The notes: generated by a model from the sequence alone, not told the origin. A stretch of 64,000 nt of DNA from Amaurobius ferox (GCA_951213105.1 OX578150.1:27563107-27627106), one strand, 5' to 3'; numbered from the stretch's first letter, positions 47,701 to 59,812 are shown. Numbers and translations: made by a program.

Positions 47701-50700
47701 GAAAAAGACATAATCTTGTGTATAGATCGCTTTCGGGAGAATCACCAAGTGTAGATGAAACTACAATAGAAGAATGGAAGAAAAATCTACCAAATTTGAC
47801 CAAAGGATACAAGCTAAAGGACGTATTCAATGCCGACGAGACCGGACTTTTCTTTAACCTCCTACCGGATAAAAGCTACGTTGCTAAAGGATACTCCTGC
47901 CATGGAGGGAAGATGTCTAAATTGCGCCTTACGGTTTTACTGTGCTATAATTCTGATGGAAGTGAGAAGCTGACGCCTCTTGTTGTTGGAAAGTCGCGCA
48001 AACCACGATGCTTCAAAAACGTTAGAAGTTTTCCGACAAAGTACAAAGCAAACAAAAAAGCGTGGATAACCCAAGCCCTTTTCGAAGACTTTTTGCGCAA
48101 ACTAAATAAACAAATGAAGTTGCAAAATCGTAAAATAATTTTGTTCATTGATCAATGCACTGCACATCCGGATTTGCAGCTGTCTAATGTGCGTGTCGTA
48201 TTTTTTCCTGCAAATTGTACAAGCAAATTGCAGCCTTGTGATCTCGTCATTATTCGATCTTTCAAGGTTTATTACAGAAAGCAACTTGTCCGGAAAGCTG
48301 TAGCTGAACTAGAAAATGGAAACCTAAATGACGCCTGCAAACTAAAGTTAAGTGTTCTAGAGGCTATGCATTTTATTTCTGCGTCGTGGAAAAACGTTAC
48401 ACAACAGTGCATTTCCCATTGTTTTGAAGAAAGCGGGATCGTAGCGTCTGATGAACCGGGAACAGATGAAGAATCAGCTGCTGTGGACTCGGAGGAGGAC
48501 AACGAAACACTTATCTATGACTTCGGCGATTACATCCCGGAAAACTTAGCAACATGCGAAGCTGAAAGAGCTACTGCTCCATCCGTAGACGACCTTATGG
48601 ACTTTTCGTCCGCCGATGAATATGAACAAGAACAACCGGAAACACAGCCCGTCCCTTCTTTCAGTATTGCATTGAAGAGCTTACAAATAGTGAAAGACTA
48701 TTTTCTTTCTTATAAAGACCAGGAAAAAAACTTGCAAAGTATTTCNNNNNNNNNNNNNNNNNNNNNNNNNNNNNNNNNNNNNNNNNNNNNNNNNNNNNNN
48801 NNNNNNNNNNNNNNNNNNNNNNNNNNNNNNNNNNNNNNNNNNNNNNNNNNNNNNNNNNNNNNNNNNNNNNNNNNNNNNNNNNNNNNNNNNNNNNNNNNNN
48901 NNNNNNNNNNNNNNNNNNNNNNNNNNNNNNNNNNNNNNNNNNNNNGTATTTCAATCCTAGAAGATGCTGCACTCACTTTGAACTAAATGACTAAAAAAAC
49001 AAAGCACTATTACGGACTATTTTCAACCAAAACGCCAGGATTCGTAACTAAATGTGTTAAAATGATCTTAAAATGGTATGCATAATAATGTTCTTTTCGT
49101 GAAATATACATATTATACCTTTTGAAAGAGTCATCTTTACTACCTTTAGTTTTTAACACTTTACAACAAAGTTGAAAAGTGTTTATGACTTTGTTCATTC
49201 TGTCTGTCTGTCTGTCTGTCCGTTAGCACGATAACTGCCGTAAAAATGACTTTATCAAAGTGAAATTTTAGTATGTTGTTCAGACGGTCTGTAGGACCTA
49301 TGGGAATATAAATAAATTATATCACCCAATTAGTTTTTTATTGAACCCGGGTTGAAAAATTGAAATACATTGAACCCTATGGGACCTAATTTTTCAAACA
49401 TTTTTTAAGTAAATTTAAAATTAACGAATTGCTTCAAAATTTTTAGGAAATATTCACATTATCCCATAGAATATATAAAAAAAAATTCAGTAAAATATGT
49501 TAAGTAGTTTTTTAATTAAAAATTATTTAATATAGGGAAAAAAACAAATTCAATTAAATTCTGACTTTGGGATATCCTCCAGAAAGAAAAGAGAGATATA
49601 TTATATAATAAATATCTTTCCAAGTGTTTAAATGTTTTGCATATGAGAGAGGCTTCACATTTTAAAATAAATTTGGTAGATAACAATTTTTCATTTTATT
49701 TAATTTCATATAACTCTTCATAATATACTTATTTGATGGCATTTTTAATGCACTTTCCTACGTCCTAGAGAGTTAAAATTTGGTACACAGCTTAAATTTG
49801 TTGAACATTTTATTCGAAAAAAATTTGATGGATCTTTAAATATAGATCATACATTTTTTTCGAAATGGCCTGAAAATAATCCTCGTTCACTTCTGTAAAT
49901 CATTGTTGTAATATTGTTAAAAATTCTGATGAGGACAGCACATGTCTTTCCCTGCAGACTCATATTCGTTCTCTTTATTTCTTCAATAATAATTTGAGTT
50001 TATCTGCTCAAAATAACGACCATAAGTGTTTTAAATGACATTGAATTTACATGTTAAACTTAAATTTGGTTCTCATTTGATAGCTGAACTTATTGTCAAA
50101 GGTGGCGTAGCGAAAAAACTAGAATATCTCAAGACCGGCTAGTCCTAGAGTAATGGGGTTAGTCTTATTATTTTTGTTGTCAAAAATCACGTATAAAATA
50201 GGAATTTAATTGATATAATTGAGCACACGTAGTCTTTTATTTTTATATATAACGATTTTTGCGGTCATTTCCCAAAAATAGCCCGTTCCTTTTTCCCGAA
50301 TCGTACTAGAATAACCTACAAATGATTTATATACAAAATTTTGTTAAATTTGGTATATAAATCACTTGTAGGTTATTGAAATATTATACACCAAATTTTG
50401 TTAATTTGTTCCATTAGTTTTTAGCTAGAGTGGATAAAGGCAATTTCTGCGGCCATTTCGCAAAGAAGGCAGATTCTTTTATTAGGAATCGTACTATAAT
50501 CTAATGAACATCAGGATTTCGCACAAAAAACATACCTACCAAATTGTATGAAATTCGGTTCATTAGTTTTTCAATTAGAGTGGATGTAATATCCGCACAG
50601 ACACACAGAAACATACACAGATACACCCTTACACACACAGATGTCTTCCTAAAAATAGATTTTTCGTGTTCTAGAAGTCCCAACACGTGTAGATCCTTTG

Positions 50701-53700
50701 AAAATTCGAGTTCCGATCATCGGCACGATTCCAATACTTTGAGTACATACACATACACACATATATTATCTGTGTATCTGTGTATTATCTGTGTATCTAA
50801 ATTCCGTGCCTATGCATATACAATAGTTGTGATTTTAAATGATCCCTAAACTTCTTCTATTATTTCTTCAACGAAGCCTAATTTTAACATATGCAGAATG
50901 CAAATATCTCAAGCGATTGTAAGATGAATTACATAAGAATTGCTGAATTTTTTTCACACAAAATTATTTAGCTCTGGAGTCTGGAATACAAGTTATATGA
51001 ATGAAATATTCATTGATTTTGCATAAAGAATCAGATGATTTATATTTCGATACAGTTTTAAATATTTAAGTATAATAAATTACTGTAGTACTGTGATAAT
51101 GTAAAAGATATCACCACTGAATGTATCACATTTTAGAAATTTTTAAATGAAATTACATTTCAGTTGGAAAGTGTTTCATAATCAATGCTTATGCATGATT
51201 GATCTTTCTTGTTTTCTATTTGATTTTTGCATTCTATGTATTTCCTGTATTTTACGTTTTCCCCGCATTTTACGTTTTTTTCACCCAGTCCCTTGAGAAA
51301 CGTAAAATCGGGGTTTCACTGTAGTATAATGTATAAGGAAGGTATTGTGACGGGGTAAAAAATTTGAATTCGAGTTTTCGACGGGAAAGCACATTTCAAG
51401 CGTCCCTGAACACGAATCAGACGTCTTCGAGGTGATGTGTGTGTGTCAGTGAGTTTGTGGAGACGATATCTCACGAACGAATGAAGCCATTCAAACAAAA
51501 TTTGGTACAAAATTTGCACAATCCGTGAATACTGGAAGCCTAATGTTTTAAAACGCAACCGAATGTTCAGAACCCCACTAAATTTTAGAGTGAACACTTG
51601 AAAAAATCACCATAAATTAAAACCTTTAATAAAGCTCGCAAATGTCATATCTTATGTAATTTTTCATTAGAAAACGATTGATACAAATTTTAGAACGCTA
51701 GAATAAAGCGTTTTCGAGATATTGTATACATTTCAAATAAATTTAGCAAAAAGTCACATAAAATAAGAAAAAATATTAAATATTGTGAAATATGTTAACT
51801 TTTTACATGTAATATTATACGATAAATTTGGTGATATCATTCTCTTGGATCTAGCTCATTCCATTCATGGTAAAATATATTTTGGGTAGTACTTTTGTTG
51901 TTCGACACCAATGGTCATTTATCTGCTATGAGAATTATTTATTTCTCTGTCCATAACTCTTAACGAAATTTTGGCGACGAATTTGGCGGAATGTCGCCAA
52001 CATGACGACATTTTTTATATATGACCAAATTAACGAAAATATTCCTAAATTGAATAAAATGACGCTAAATCAATAAAAATGACGGCTAATTGACGAAAAT
52101 TCAATATTTTTGAAGGAATACAACAATCTACGAGTACTATAAGAATAACCTATTTTCCCGTTCATAACGTTTAAATGAAATTTTCGTGACGATTTTTTCG
52201 GAATATCTATCTCCAACTTGGTAACTTTTTAAATGTTGTCAAATTGACGGAAATGTTATTCAATTGATAAAAAATTCGTCAAATTGATGAAACTGACGCT
52301 GAATCAATGAAATGGTGATTAAGGAAATGGTGATTATAAGAAATGTTCTGCTCTTCATTTCTCTGTAACACTTGGTGATGCATTTGGCAAACTTGGCGAA
52401 AAATCTAGAAAAGTATTAACAACTAAGATATTTTGCTCCAAATTGATGAAACTTTCTCAAAATTGCAGAAATGACGCTAAATTAATAAAAATGACGCCTA
52501 GTTGATGAATTGCTTATTAAAATATTTTAATATATGGACTATATCGCTTATTCAGGATGCTATCCATATTGATAATTGTTAATTTAGAGTTGCGCGAAAT
52601 ATAAGTTAATTGGGTACTTTGAAATAGCATTACATGTTGTCATCCGTTGCCAAATGTGCCGTGGATCTTATACATTATTTTTTGACTGTAGAAGGAGAAA
52701 AATTCATTGAGTTATATAAGGAAAGTCATGTGCTGGCCACATCAGATTTTTTGTTTTTCTAACGCTTCTAAACTTCTTTTTATTTCATTTGCTCTTGAAG
52801 CTCCTAACAGCTTTATATATCTGAAAAAATTAACAACAACAAAAAAAAAACCCTGAACGATTAACTACAATATGGAAATATGCTAGCTAAAATCCTCCAT
52901 ATTTTAAAAAAATATATTTTAATTCTTTTATTTCTGTTTTCTAACATTGTTTACCCGCGTTTCCTAATCAACCATAAGCGCCAGTGTTATAATTCCTGTA
53001 TTTAAATACCTCTGAAGATTATTTTACAGGTGTTTGTTTATTACTTTCCTTACAACTAAGAAAAAAGAAATAAAAATTTGGTGTTTTACTTCACCCCAAA
53101 AATTATAAATGTGATAATTTTCTCTTAGTCTCGATGTATTCGATTTTATGATACCCCACTCGAATATTTTTGTTCTTTATTCCTCGCTACACCATTTTAC
53201 TACTCTCTGCCTCTCTCACCCGAAATGCTCGCGATATATTTCTTGTATTTGAGTTTACCTCCAAATAAATTTTCCGACTTTTTTATCCACTACTTTCCAA
53301 AACAAATAAAAGACGAATATTTTCTCCCCCCCCCCCCACACCCGCCTCCATTCTTCTCCAGTTACTGAGAAAATTGAAAGAAATATTTTTCTCTTAGTCT
53401 CGATATTCGATTTTTTGATACCCCACTCAATTCCATACTCCTCATGATTTTTTTTACTTTTAAACCCGCATATTCTCTCACTTCTTTCATTTTATAATTG
53501 ACTGCACTGTGCCTGTTATTTTTTTAGGTTGGGATTCCTTAAAGCTGTTTCAGAATTTTTCGTTCAATACTTCTTCCAAAACTTAGAAAAAACTAAAATT
53601 TTAAGTTTTTACATTCCCCCCCCCCCCCCCCCCAACCCTTAGTGCAGTCAAAAAGAAAAATTTAGTATTTTTCTCCACGTTTTCATATGCCCTTTTCTTT

Positions 53701-56700
53701 ATTAGTTTACTTTATTTATTTATATATGTTTTATTTCATTTCTTGACTGATTTTAACCCCCACCCTCCCGAAATTTAAATGATTCGAATTTTTTTCAGTT
53801 TATTGTTATTGAATCTCTAAATCTGCATTTGCACTTATTTACCAAATTTCATAATTTGGTAGATAAGTCACTTGTTTGGATATCCTTGTGCTGATTAGAT
53901 TTTGGAACGTTTAAGGAAAAATAGGAACCCGTCTTTTTTTGCGAAATGGTTTTCTTCGGCCCAGACCGTCTGACCCGCCAGAAAGGTGTAAGGTATCTGT
54001 TTGGACGGCCGGGAAGTGCCACCTAATTTAGACCGGAACCCAGTGGGGGAGGCATCCACAGGGAACGTACTCTCCTTCCCATACCACCAACCTCTCGATA
54101 GGACTTACGGACCTACGCGTTTAACGTAATCGTACGCCGCGTGAACACGGCGGCAGTTTTGTCAGTGACGGGAATCGAATCCGGGCCGACTGAGTGCAAT
54201 TTCCGCGCATTAACCACTGGGTTGTAGCGCCCCTTGCGAAATGGTCTGTAAAAATCGTATTTATCCACTCTAGCTAAAAAACTAATGAACCAAATTTCAC
54301 AAAATTTGGTAGATACATCACTTGTCGATTAACCTGGTGCTGATTTGAAATTTGTACGATTCGTAAAAGAGGAACCTGCCTTTTTCTTGCAAAACAGCCC
54401 GCAAAATTTGTCAAAATCTGAAACAAAAGATTACCTATATATGCTTAAATGTATTAATTAAATGCTTGTTCTATACGTAATTTTTGTTGATGAAAGAATG
54501 AGACTAACCCTTTTACTCTATGTTTAGCCGTTCCCGAAATATTGTAGTTTTTCGCATTTTTACTACGTCGGTTTTGGGAATACGCCCATTTACCAAATAA
54601 AAACGAAAATTAATAAAAAAAGGGGAAATTCAGTGTAATTTTAAATAATTATGCGTGTTATTTTGTTCATTTAAGCTCAATGTAATGAATTACTAAAGAA
54701 ATAAAAAGAAAGTTAATTTGAGTCTGTAGGGAAAGTCATATGTTGCCAACATCAAATTTTTAATTTCGGAACTTTCGAAAGAAATGGTCGTTAGTAATCT
54801 CCAAATTTTGAATGCAATGGTTTTTCCCTTCAGAAAAAATCCTGTATACCTGTATGTTTCCGCTTAACATCTATGTTATCAGCTGAACGAAATTCACTTA
54901 CTGAGTGATTAATTTAAAGCCTGAACTGACGTTTGATATTTTCCTCTTCTTATTCTATCATTCAAATAACAACGCCATCTTCATTTGTAATTTCCAATTC
55001 TACTCAAATAAAAATGGTGACAGTAAAATAGACTTTCATTTCAAGAATGGAGATACATGGATTACATGACGGTAAACGATGTCTTTTACACCGTGATTTC
55101 AAATTTTCAAAAAAGATTTCTAATGAAATAAATATAAAAATTGTTGAATTTCATTCTTGGATTATTGATTTTCTGTCGCCAAATGGCATGCAAAATTCCT
55201 ACCTATTTCTTTACTTAATTTCTGCAGAAAATAACCGAAATTCAAATTCGTTTTTAAAAAGCACAGCCTTGCGTCATAAGGAAAATGATTAAAGAAAAGA
55301 TCATAAAAATCGGTTAACAGGCTCGATCTATAGACCCATCAACGAAAAACGCGATGGCAACACGAACTATCTCTGATTCTCAGTGCAATACAGACGTTCT
55401 TCTGTTAGATAACGTCCCGTACTGCTCTTGAACCTCTTTGATGATATGAAACCATTTTTTCCTATTCCACCTTCTCCTCGTTACCGCCCCCCCCCCCCCA
55501 CCTCACCGTCACGGGTCCTCAAAGTGTTTTGAATACTGAATGCACTAATCCTTTATATCATCCTTTGCTCATGCAAGTTTCTATATCAATGCCTTAAATA
55601 ATCTTATTCAAGCGCAACATCCAGGAGATACAGTCCATAGAGGCTAGGGGCTCCATTGAAAGCGGACAAACGCAACGAAGTGGTTAGCGGCTTTACGCGC
55701 ATTACTCTGGTAAAGCCTGAAATTGATATAATTTCAGTTTCATTTCTGGCTTTATCCACAGTGGCTGGGTGAACCCATCTTTACCCGGATAAACCTAGAT
55801 TTATCCTGAGTTCGAGCTACACCCGTAACATATATACTTCATGTGAAGTTAAATAAAACGCTGTAAAAATTATGTTTCCGCAGAAATAAATAAAAATTTG
55901 AAAGAAATAATGATTCGTTGAGAATTTGTATTTAGATACTCATTTTTTATCCACATTGGGGGGTGGGGGGCTCCCCTTCATATGCCCGACACTCACACCT
56001 TCAATTTGCTAACACACTTTATGTATCGAATTTTAAAACATTTTCTTACCTTTTTTAAATTATTCTCAATAGAATTTCTTATCTAAATTATTTTCAATAG
56101 CATTAATCTTTATAATAATAATTGAACCAGTAAGATCATTTGAAAGTTGTATATACCATGATCAAAAAACTTAATCTTTGACTTCAATTCCTAATTAATG
56201 TGCATCATTATCAGAATGAATAAAACTTTTCATTTATCTTTGTCAAATTGTACATCATTTGTTCTGCTATAATTATTTCCTTTAAAGTTCATAATGTTGG
56301 ATTTTTATTTGGCAACTCATAAGGAAACGATGGTTGGAAAAGTTCCAATTCAATTGAAAATATTTTATGACGATCACAAAAACATCATAAATAGTCAAAC
56401 AGTTGGATTGCAAATTTTAAAATAACATACAGATTTACTAAGGGATGTAAATTTCTACAAAACTTTTAATTGTTATCTAAGGTAATTTAGAAAATATGAC
56501 CAACGCGAACCATTTGGGATTCTTCCATTTATTCATACTTATGTTAGATTGTTCTGGTGAATTATGACACAAATTATGTTCTGTATATCTTTTGTAGAAT
56601 TCGTACTAGCTATGTCACTCTTTAAATGTGATCTTTTAATTCTGTATTGAAATATATATTGAAAAAATAAAATAAATGTAAGAAAAAATTAACATAGAAT

Positions 56701-58904
56701 TAAGCAGATATTAATTAATACCCAAACATAGTGCAAACCTAGCATTTATTTTAAAATACACATATTATTTTAGACTTGTAATTCAAAAGCTATTTTATGT
56801 GTTTCAGTCGCGATTTTCAAATTTTAGATTTTACCATCTCACTAAACAATTTTGATCAATTTTAAATAGACGTATGTAATTACACTCTTACGCAGGATGT
56901 CGGAACATGATCACTGAAAAAGATGGGATAACTATCGAATGGGGTTTACAGTTGCTGATATCGTTTTCCGATATTGACCACATGGAGAGTTGTTATCCGT
57001 TTTTTATCGCAATTCAGGACTCCTTTAAAACATGTTCTTCCGTTGAAAACTCGAATTCAAAATGTTCAATCCTGTCATAATACGTTCACTACATATACAT
57101 TATGTATGCGGAGAATGTATACATTGCAAGCTCCAATAACTTTTATTATAATTCCCACTTTCATATAATTCTGCCCTGTAAATTGTATAGGTACAAATGC
57201 CTCATCGAAAAATACTTGATAGAGTAATAGTGAAACATTAACAAATTCTTAAAAGAAAAAGATTACCTCGAGTTTCTGATTACGTCCAGTGTTAGTACTA
57301 GAATTATTGGTTAGGTTCAATAAGAAAATCAATAATCAATAAGTAGAAACACTTTGTGCAAAGAATGAGGAAACATGAGTCACAAGTCATTTAAAAGCAA
57401 TGGTTCAACAATGGTATGCGTGATATAAATTTAAACAAAACATCTTCATTCAAAATATCTTTACACCATAAAGATCATTAGAAGTGCAATTCATTATCAA
57501 AGATATGAATAGTAAGCATTTTAATGAAAAATAAGATGCGAACTCCCTCAAGTCTTTTTGGCTACAAAATTCTTCAACCCTATTAAATGTAATAAATTTA
57601 TACAAAATAGCTAATCTTTAGTTAATTAATAATTGAATATTGCAAATATTTGAACTTAGCAATTTACTATAAGCTTTAATTGTATTAAAACCAACTAGTT
57701 ATAGAAATATATATTAGATAAATGATAAATCTTACCTAATGTCACACACTGACATGCCAAGAGGTACGTATAAGTTTTAAGCATATCGCAGTAAAGAATC
57801 TAAGGCGTGCTGTTAAAAAATGATACACATCTGGATATTCTATATTTGGTCAAATGCCAATATTACTTAACCACCCGTTGGCAGAAACCATGTATGGAAC
57901 AGGTAGGTATAGTGATCAACTATGGCATGTAAATTTTAATTTTTTTTATGTAGAGCTTTGCTACGAAATCCAAACAATTAGCATAATCTTATAAGACATA
58001 AGAATTTTCCGCATAATCGTGGTTATTCCGAGACATTTTGGTGCCTTTTTCTTTCTGAAATTTGTAAAAAAATAAATAAAATAAAATAAAACTCAACCAA
58101 TCAATGCTGAGTCCAATTGGCGCTACCCACCCAAACACCAGGCGTTGGAGTTGTTTACAACCGAACTCTAACTATACCGTAACTCTAACGATTTTGAGCA
58201 AAATGGAATCACAAGAAAGATTTAATTTTTCTCTATGAATTTTGTGTAATTTTTCTTATTTGCTGAGTGGTCAATTCAAGCGTTTTCTCGTGCTCGTTCT
58301 GTTGCCGGGTTGGGGATTCTCATCTCACGGGGCGTGTTGTTTTGTTGGGTGTTGTTTTGTTGGGCACATTGTGTTCCACCCCCACTGGTGCGCCGGGGCA
58401 ACGTCATATGACGGCTAAATTGTTCACGATTCTGCCGATGTATTAGCAAATGATGGAATGTATCAAGTGCCTGGCTATTTATAATAAATAAATAAAAATC
58501 GAAATTTGTCCATTTGTATAGAAAGTGTTGTTTTGGACACATTAGATTCTTTTTGAAACACGCTCCGAATGTAATCAGCGTATTATCTGAAATACTTAAC
58601 TCAAATCACTGCATGTTTCAGGATTCTGAAGAACTACCTGAGTGGGAGAGCCTACCATATCACATAATCAAAAAAATCTATCTTAATCTAAATATATATG
58701 ACCGAATTTCGATGTCACTGGCATGGCGGAACTGGAAGGAAGAACTTGACAGCCCTCATTTATGGAGACATATGCGTTTCACTGGTTTGCAGACCGTCGA
58801 TCGCTCCATTGTGGATCCATTATATAAAGAAAGATACATTATGGAAAAATATGGACATATGGTGAAGCATCTGACACTAGGAGATGTTGGTTCTGTATAT
58901 TATG
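41734..58904 (+). CDS. F-box protein, right-arm copy (exons 1-2 visible)
   Basis: Exon 1 is 41734-41778 and exon 2 is 58622-58904, exactly the sizes of the left copy (45 and 283 nt) with the same phases. Start codon, splice sites and frame are intact. The visible 109 residues differ from the left copy at 10 positions (1 in exon 1, 9 in exon 2). The SKP1-binding F-box is kept, with I to L and F to Y changes. The intron is 16.8 kb. Exons 3-5 are not found downstream to 64000. They may lie further on, or the copy may be a truncated duplicate. Function: candidate SCF substrate adaptor. Confidence 0.7.
41878..42752 (-). repeat. Family B dispersed repeat (mirror of 40575-41225)
   Basis: Inverted counterpart, including the (GT)n tract at 42038-42051. 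It is interrupted by the small module at 42452-42512. Confidence 0.7.
42452..42512 (+). mobile_element. 61-bp SINE-tail module with 15-bp target duplication
   Basis: CTCTAGGATTAGTCG occurs at 42437-42451 and 42513-42527, flanking 61 bp that starts CCGGCCACAT and ends GTGTGGTCTGGGTCTTCAACA. The left arm has the site only once (near 40803, inverted), so this is a recent insertion. Confidence 0.85.
43434..44722 (-). repeat. Family A dispersed repeat, copy 5 (right arm only)
   Basis: Complete copy with TGACGTCA (43763-43770), TATAAAAA (43799), ATG at 43889, one CACGTG near 44325 and an ACAGACAGACAG tract. The left arm at about 39870 has an uninterrupted site, so the ends are defined to within about 3 bp: AACAAGAAAGATC on one side and AAAGTGTTAA on the other. 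Confidence 0.8.
45246..46122 (+). repeat. Family A dispersed repeat, copy 6 (right arm only)
   Basis: AAAGTTGAAAAGTG then a CTGT tract at the start, TCTTTCTTGTT at the end. An internal deletion removes the paired CACGTG region. The left arm keeps the empty site near 39360. Confidence 0.8.
47316..48986 (+). CDS. pogo/Tigger (CENP-B-type) transposase
   Basis: ATG at 47316. Residues about 4-50 form a CENP-B N-terminal helix-turn-helix (KNFSVAEKAEIVKQFDE), residues 76-140 the second DNA-binding domain, and from about 165 a DDE_1 catalytic domain. Catalytic acidic residues are D174 (NADETGLFF), D279 (FIDQCTAHP) and D309 (LQPCDL), a DD29D spacing. D279 is followed by Q where N is usual in relatives, and LQPCDLV replaces the common LQPLDQG. 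It would bind the element ends, cut them out and insert them at TA. The frame is open except for the 200-N assembly gap; with the gap closed the protein is about 487 residues, normal for Tigger. The C-terminal part is acidic (DEESAAVDSEEDNE). Confidence 0.9.
   Translation: MTSKKRKNFSVAEKAEIVKQFDEFHGTKLAFAQSQGIPVTTLQSILQKKECIEKNIEKVGEKNSKKRKTLKKSPYDELEGILVKWLKEARAANVPINGTIIREKALEIADRLGGLKDFTALNGWIDRMRKRHNLVYRSLSGESPSVDETTIEEWKKNLPNLTKGYKLKDVFNADETGLFFNLLPDKSYVAKGYSCHGGKMSKLRLTVLLCYNSDGSEKLTPLVVGKSRKPRCFKNVRSFPTKYKANKKAWITQALFEDFLRKLNKQMKLQNRKIILFIDQCTAHPDLQLSNVRVVFFPANCTSKLQPCDLVIIRSFKVYYRKQLVRKAVAELENGNLNDACKLKLSVLEAMHFISASWKNVTQQCISHCFEESGIVASDEPGTDEESAAVDSEEDNETLIYDFGDYIPENLATCEAERATAPSVDDLMDFSSADEYEQEQPETQPVPSFSIALKSLQIVKDYFLSYKDQEKNLQSIXXXXXXXXXXXXXXXXXXXXXXXXXXXXXXXXXXXXXXXXXXXXXXXXXXXXXXXXXXXXXXXXXXXXISILEDAALTLN
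48746..48945. other. Assembly gap (200 N)
   Basis: Exactly 200 N. The 7 bases GTATTTC stand both immediately before and immediately after it. Confidence 0.98.
49153..51213 (+). repeat. Family A repeat (long variant with a B-like interior) nested in the pogo element
   Basis: It starts TTAACACTTTACAACAAAG and ends TGATCTTTCTTGTT, the family A termini, and sits inside the pogo element between the transposase and the right terminal repeat. Its interior (about 49700-50760) shares family B phrases and a GTCTTTCCCTGCAGACTC boundary, as does copy 1 at 5151. Confidence 0.7.
51322..51870 (-). repeat. Family C dispersed repeat (mirror of 38290-38790)
   Basis: Inverted counterpart in the right arm, directly abutting the pogo right end because pogo inserted in its terminal hairpin region. 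Confidence 0.7.
51950..52510. repeat. Tandem repeat, mirror of 37230-38060
   Basis: The same AATTTGGCG/GACGCTAAAT motifs inverted, with fewer units than the left arm. Confidence 0.65.
53850..54765 (-). repeat. Family B dispersed repeat (mirror of 34895-35735)
   Basis: Inverted counterpart interrupted by the SINE. Ends at CATATGTTGCCAACATCAAA. Confidence 0.65.
53951..54233 (-). mobile_element. Full-length tRNA-derived SINE with target duplication
   Basis: TTGCGAAATGGT at 53939-53950 and 54234-54245 flanks 283 bp. On the minus strand the order is head (AACCCAGTGGTTAATGCGCG, box B near GGATTCGATTCCC), body (GTACGATTACGTTAAA, GGATGCCTCCCCCACTGGG) and tail (CCGGCCGTCC... CAGACGGTCTGGGCC). This copy gives the full length of the family. 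Confidence 0.85.
55010..58260. other. F-box intron 1 sequence of the right arm
   Basis: Mirrors 34600-28680 without the Harbinger-like element. It has C homopolymers at 55488-55499 and a G-rich tract at 55957-55970. No exon recognised. Confidence 0.6.
58622..58904 (+). CDS. F-box gene exon 2, right arm (F-box domain)
   Basis: 283 nt between GTTTCAG (ends 58621) and TATG|GTAAGA (58904/58905). Same length and phase as the left exon. By-eye comparison gives 13 base differences: 10 amino-acid-changing (9 residues) and 3 silent. No stop. Confidence 0.85.
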
Positions 58905-58947
58905 GTAAGAACATTTCTCTTTTTAGAAATTTCCTGGCTAATATTTT

Positions 58948-59782
58948 TACTTTCCCTACAACATATGGTAATGTTAAGGGAAAGTATTAGAATCGCGTCG
59001 AAAACCGCAAATTGAGTTTTCGACAGATCTATACATTTCGAGTTTTCGACAGATCTATATATATTTCGAGCACTCCGGAATCCGAAAAAAATTACTTCTT
59101 AGCGTGACGTCTCTATGTGTGTGTCAGTCTGTCTGTACAATGTATGTGTCCACTCTAACTGAAAGACTAATTGACCAAATTTCACAAAATTTGATGGATA
59201 AGTCACTTGTGCCTGACCCTGGTGCTAATTAGATTTAGGAAAAATTCGGAATCAAAGAACCTGCCTTTTTTGCGAACTGGTTCGCAAAATTTGTATATAT
59301 CCACTATAGTGGAAAAACGAATTCATCAATTTTTACAATATTCAGTAAATAAGCCATTTGTAAGTCACCCTGATGCTGATTAGATTTTGGTACGATTCTG
59401 AAAAAGGAACGTACCCTTACTTGCAAAATGGATTCACAAAAATCGTCAAAATATAAAATAAAGGACTACGTATGCTCAAATGTATTAATTAAACGCCTGT
59501 TTTATACAAAAGTTTGGACCGCGTTTCAACCTCATAGCTCTAGGGTTAACCGCTCTGGAAATAAATTATTTTTTTGCATATTTTTCACGTCACCTTTGAA
59601 AATACGTCCAGTTTCCAAATAAAACACAAAAATTGAATTCACACAGCGAATTCAGTGCAATTTAGTATAATTATCCATATTATTTTGTGCAATTAAACTC
59701 AGTTTAAAGAATTGAAAAAGAAGAACGAGAAAATGAATTTATGTCTGTAGTGAAAGTCATGTGCTGACCACATCAGTTTTCA
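58948..59782 (-). repeat. Family B dispersed repeat (mirror of 27164-27995)
   Basis: Terminal hairpin TACTTTCCCT (58948-58957) and AGGGAAAGTA (58977-58986). Ends GTGCTGACCACATCAG. Confidence 0.7.
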
Positions 59783-59812
59783 GACCGGCAGTTTTCAGAG
59801 TGTAGACCGACT

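Larger units (their letters stand above)
46734..51321 (+). mobile_element. pogo/Tigger DNA transposon with TA target duplication
   Basis: Terminal inverted repeats CAGTGAAACCCCGATTTTAC (46734) and its complement ending CACTG at 51321, flanked by TA at 46732-46733 and 51322-51323. Subterminal CCCGCATTTTACG words recur at both ends. It encodes one transposase (47316-48986). Length is raised to 4.6 kb by a nested repeat at 49153-51213. The left arm near 38770 holds the empty site. Confidence 0.9.
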
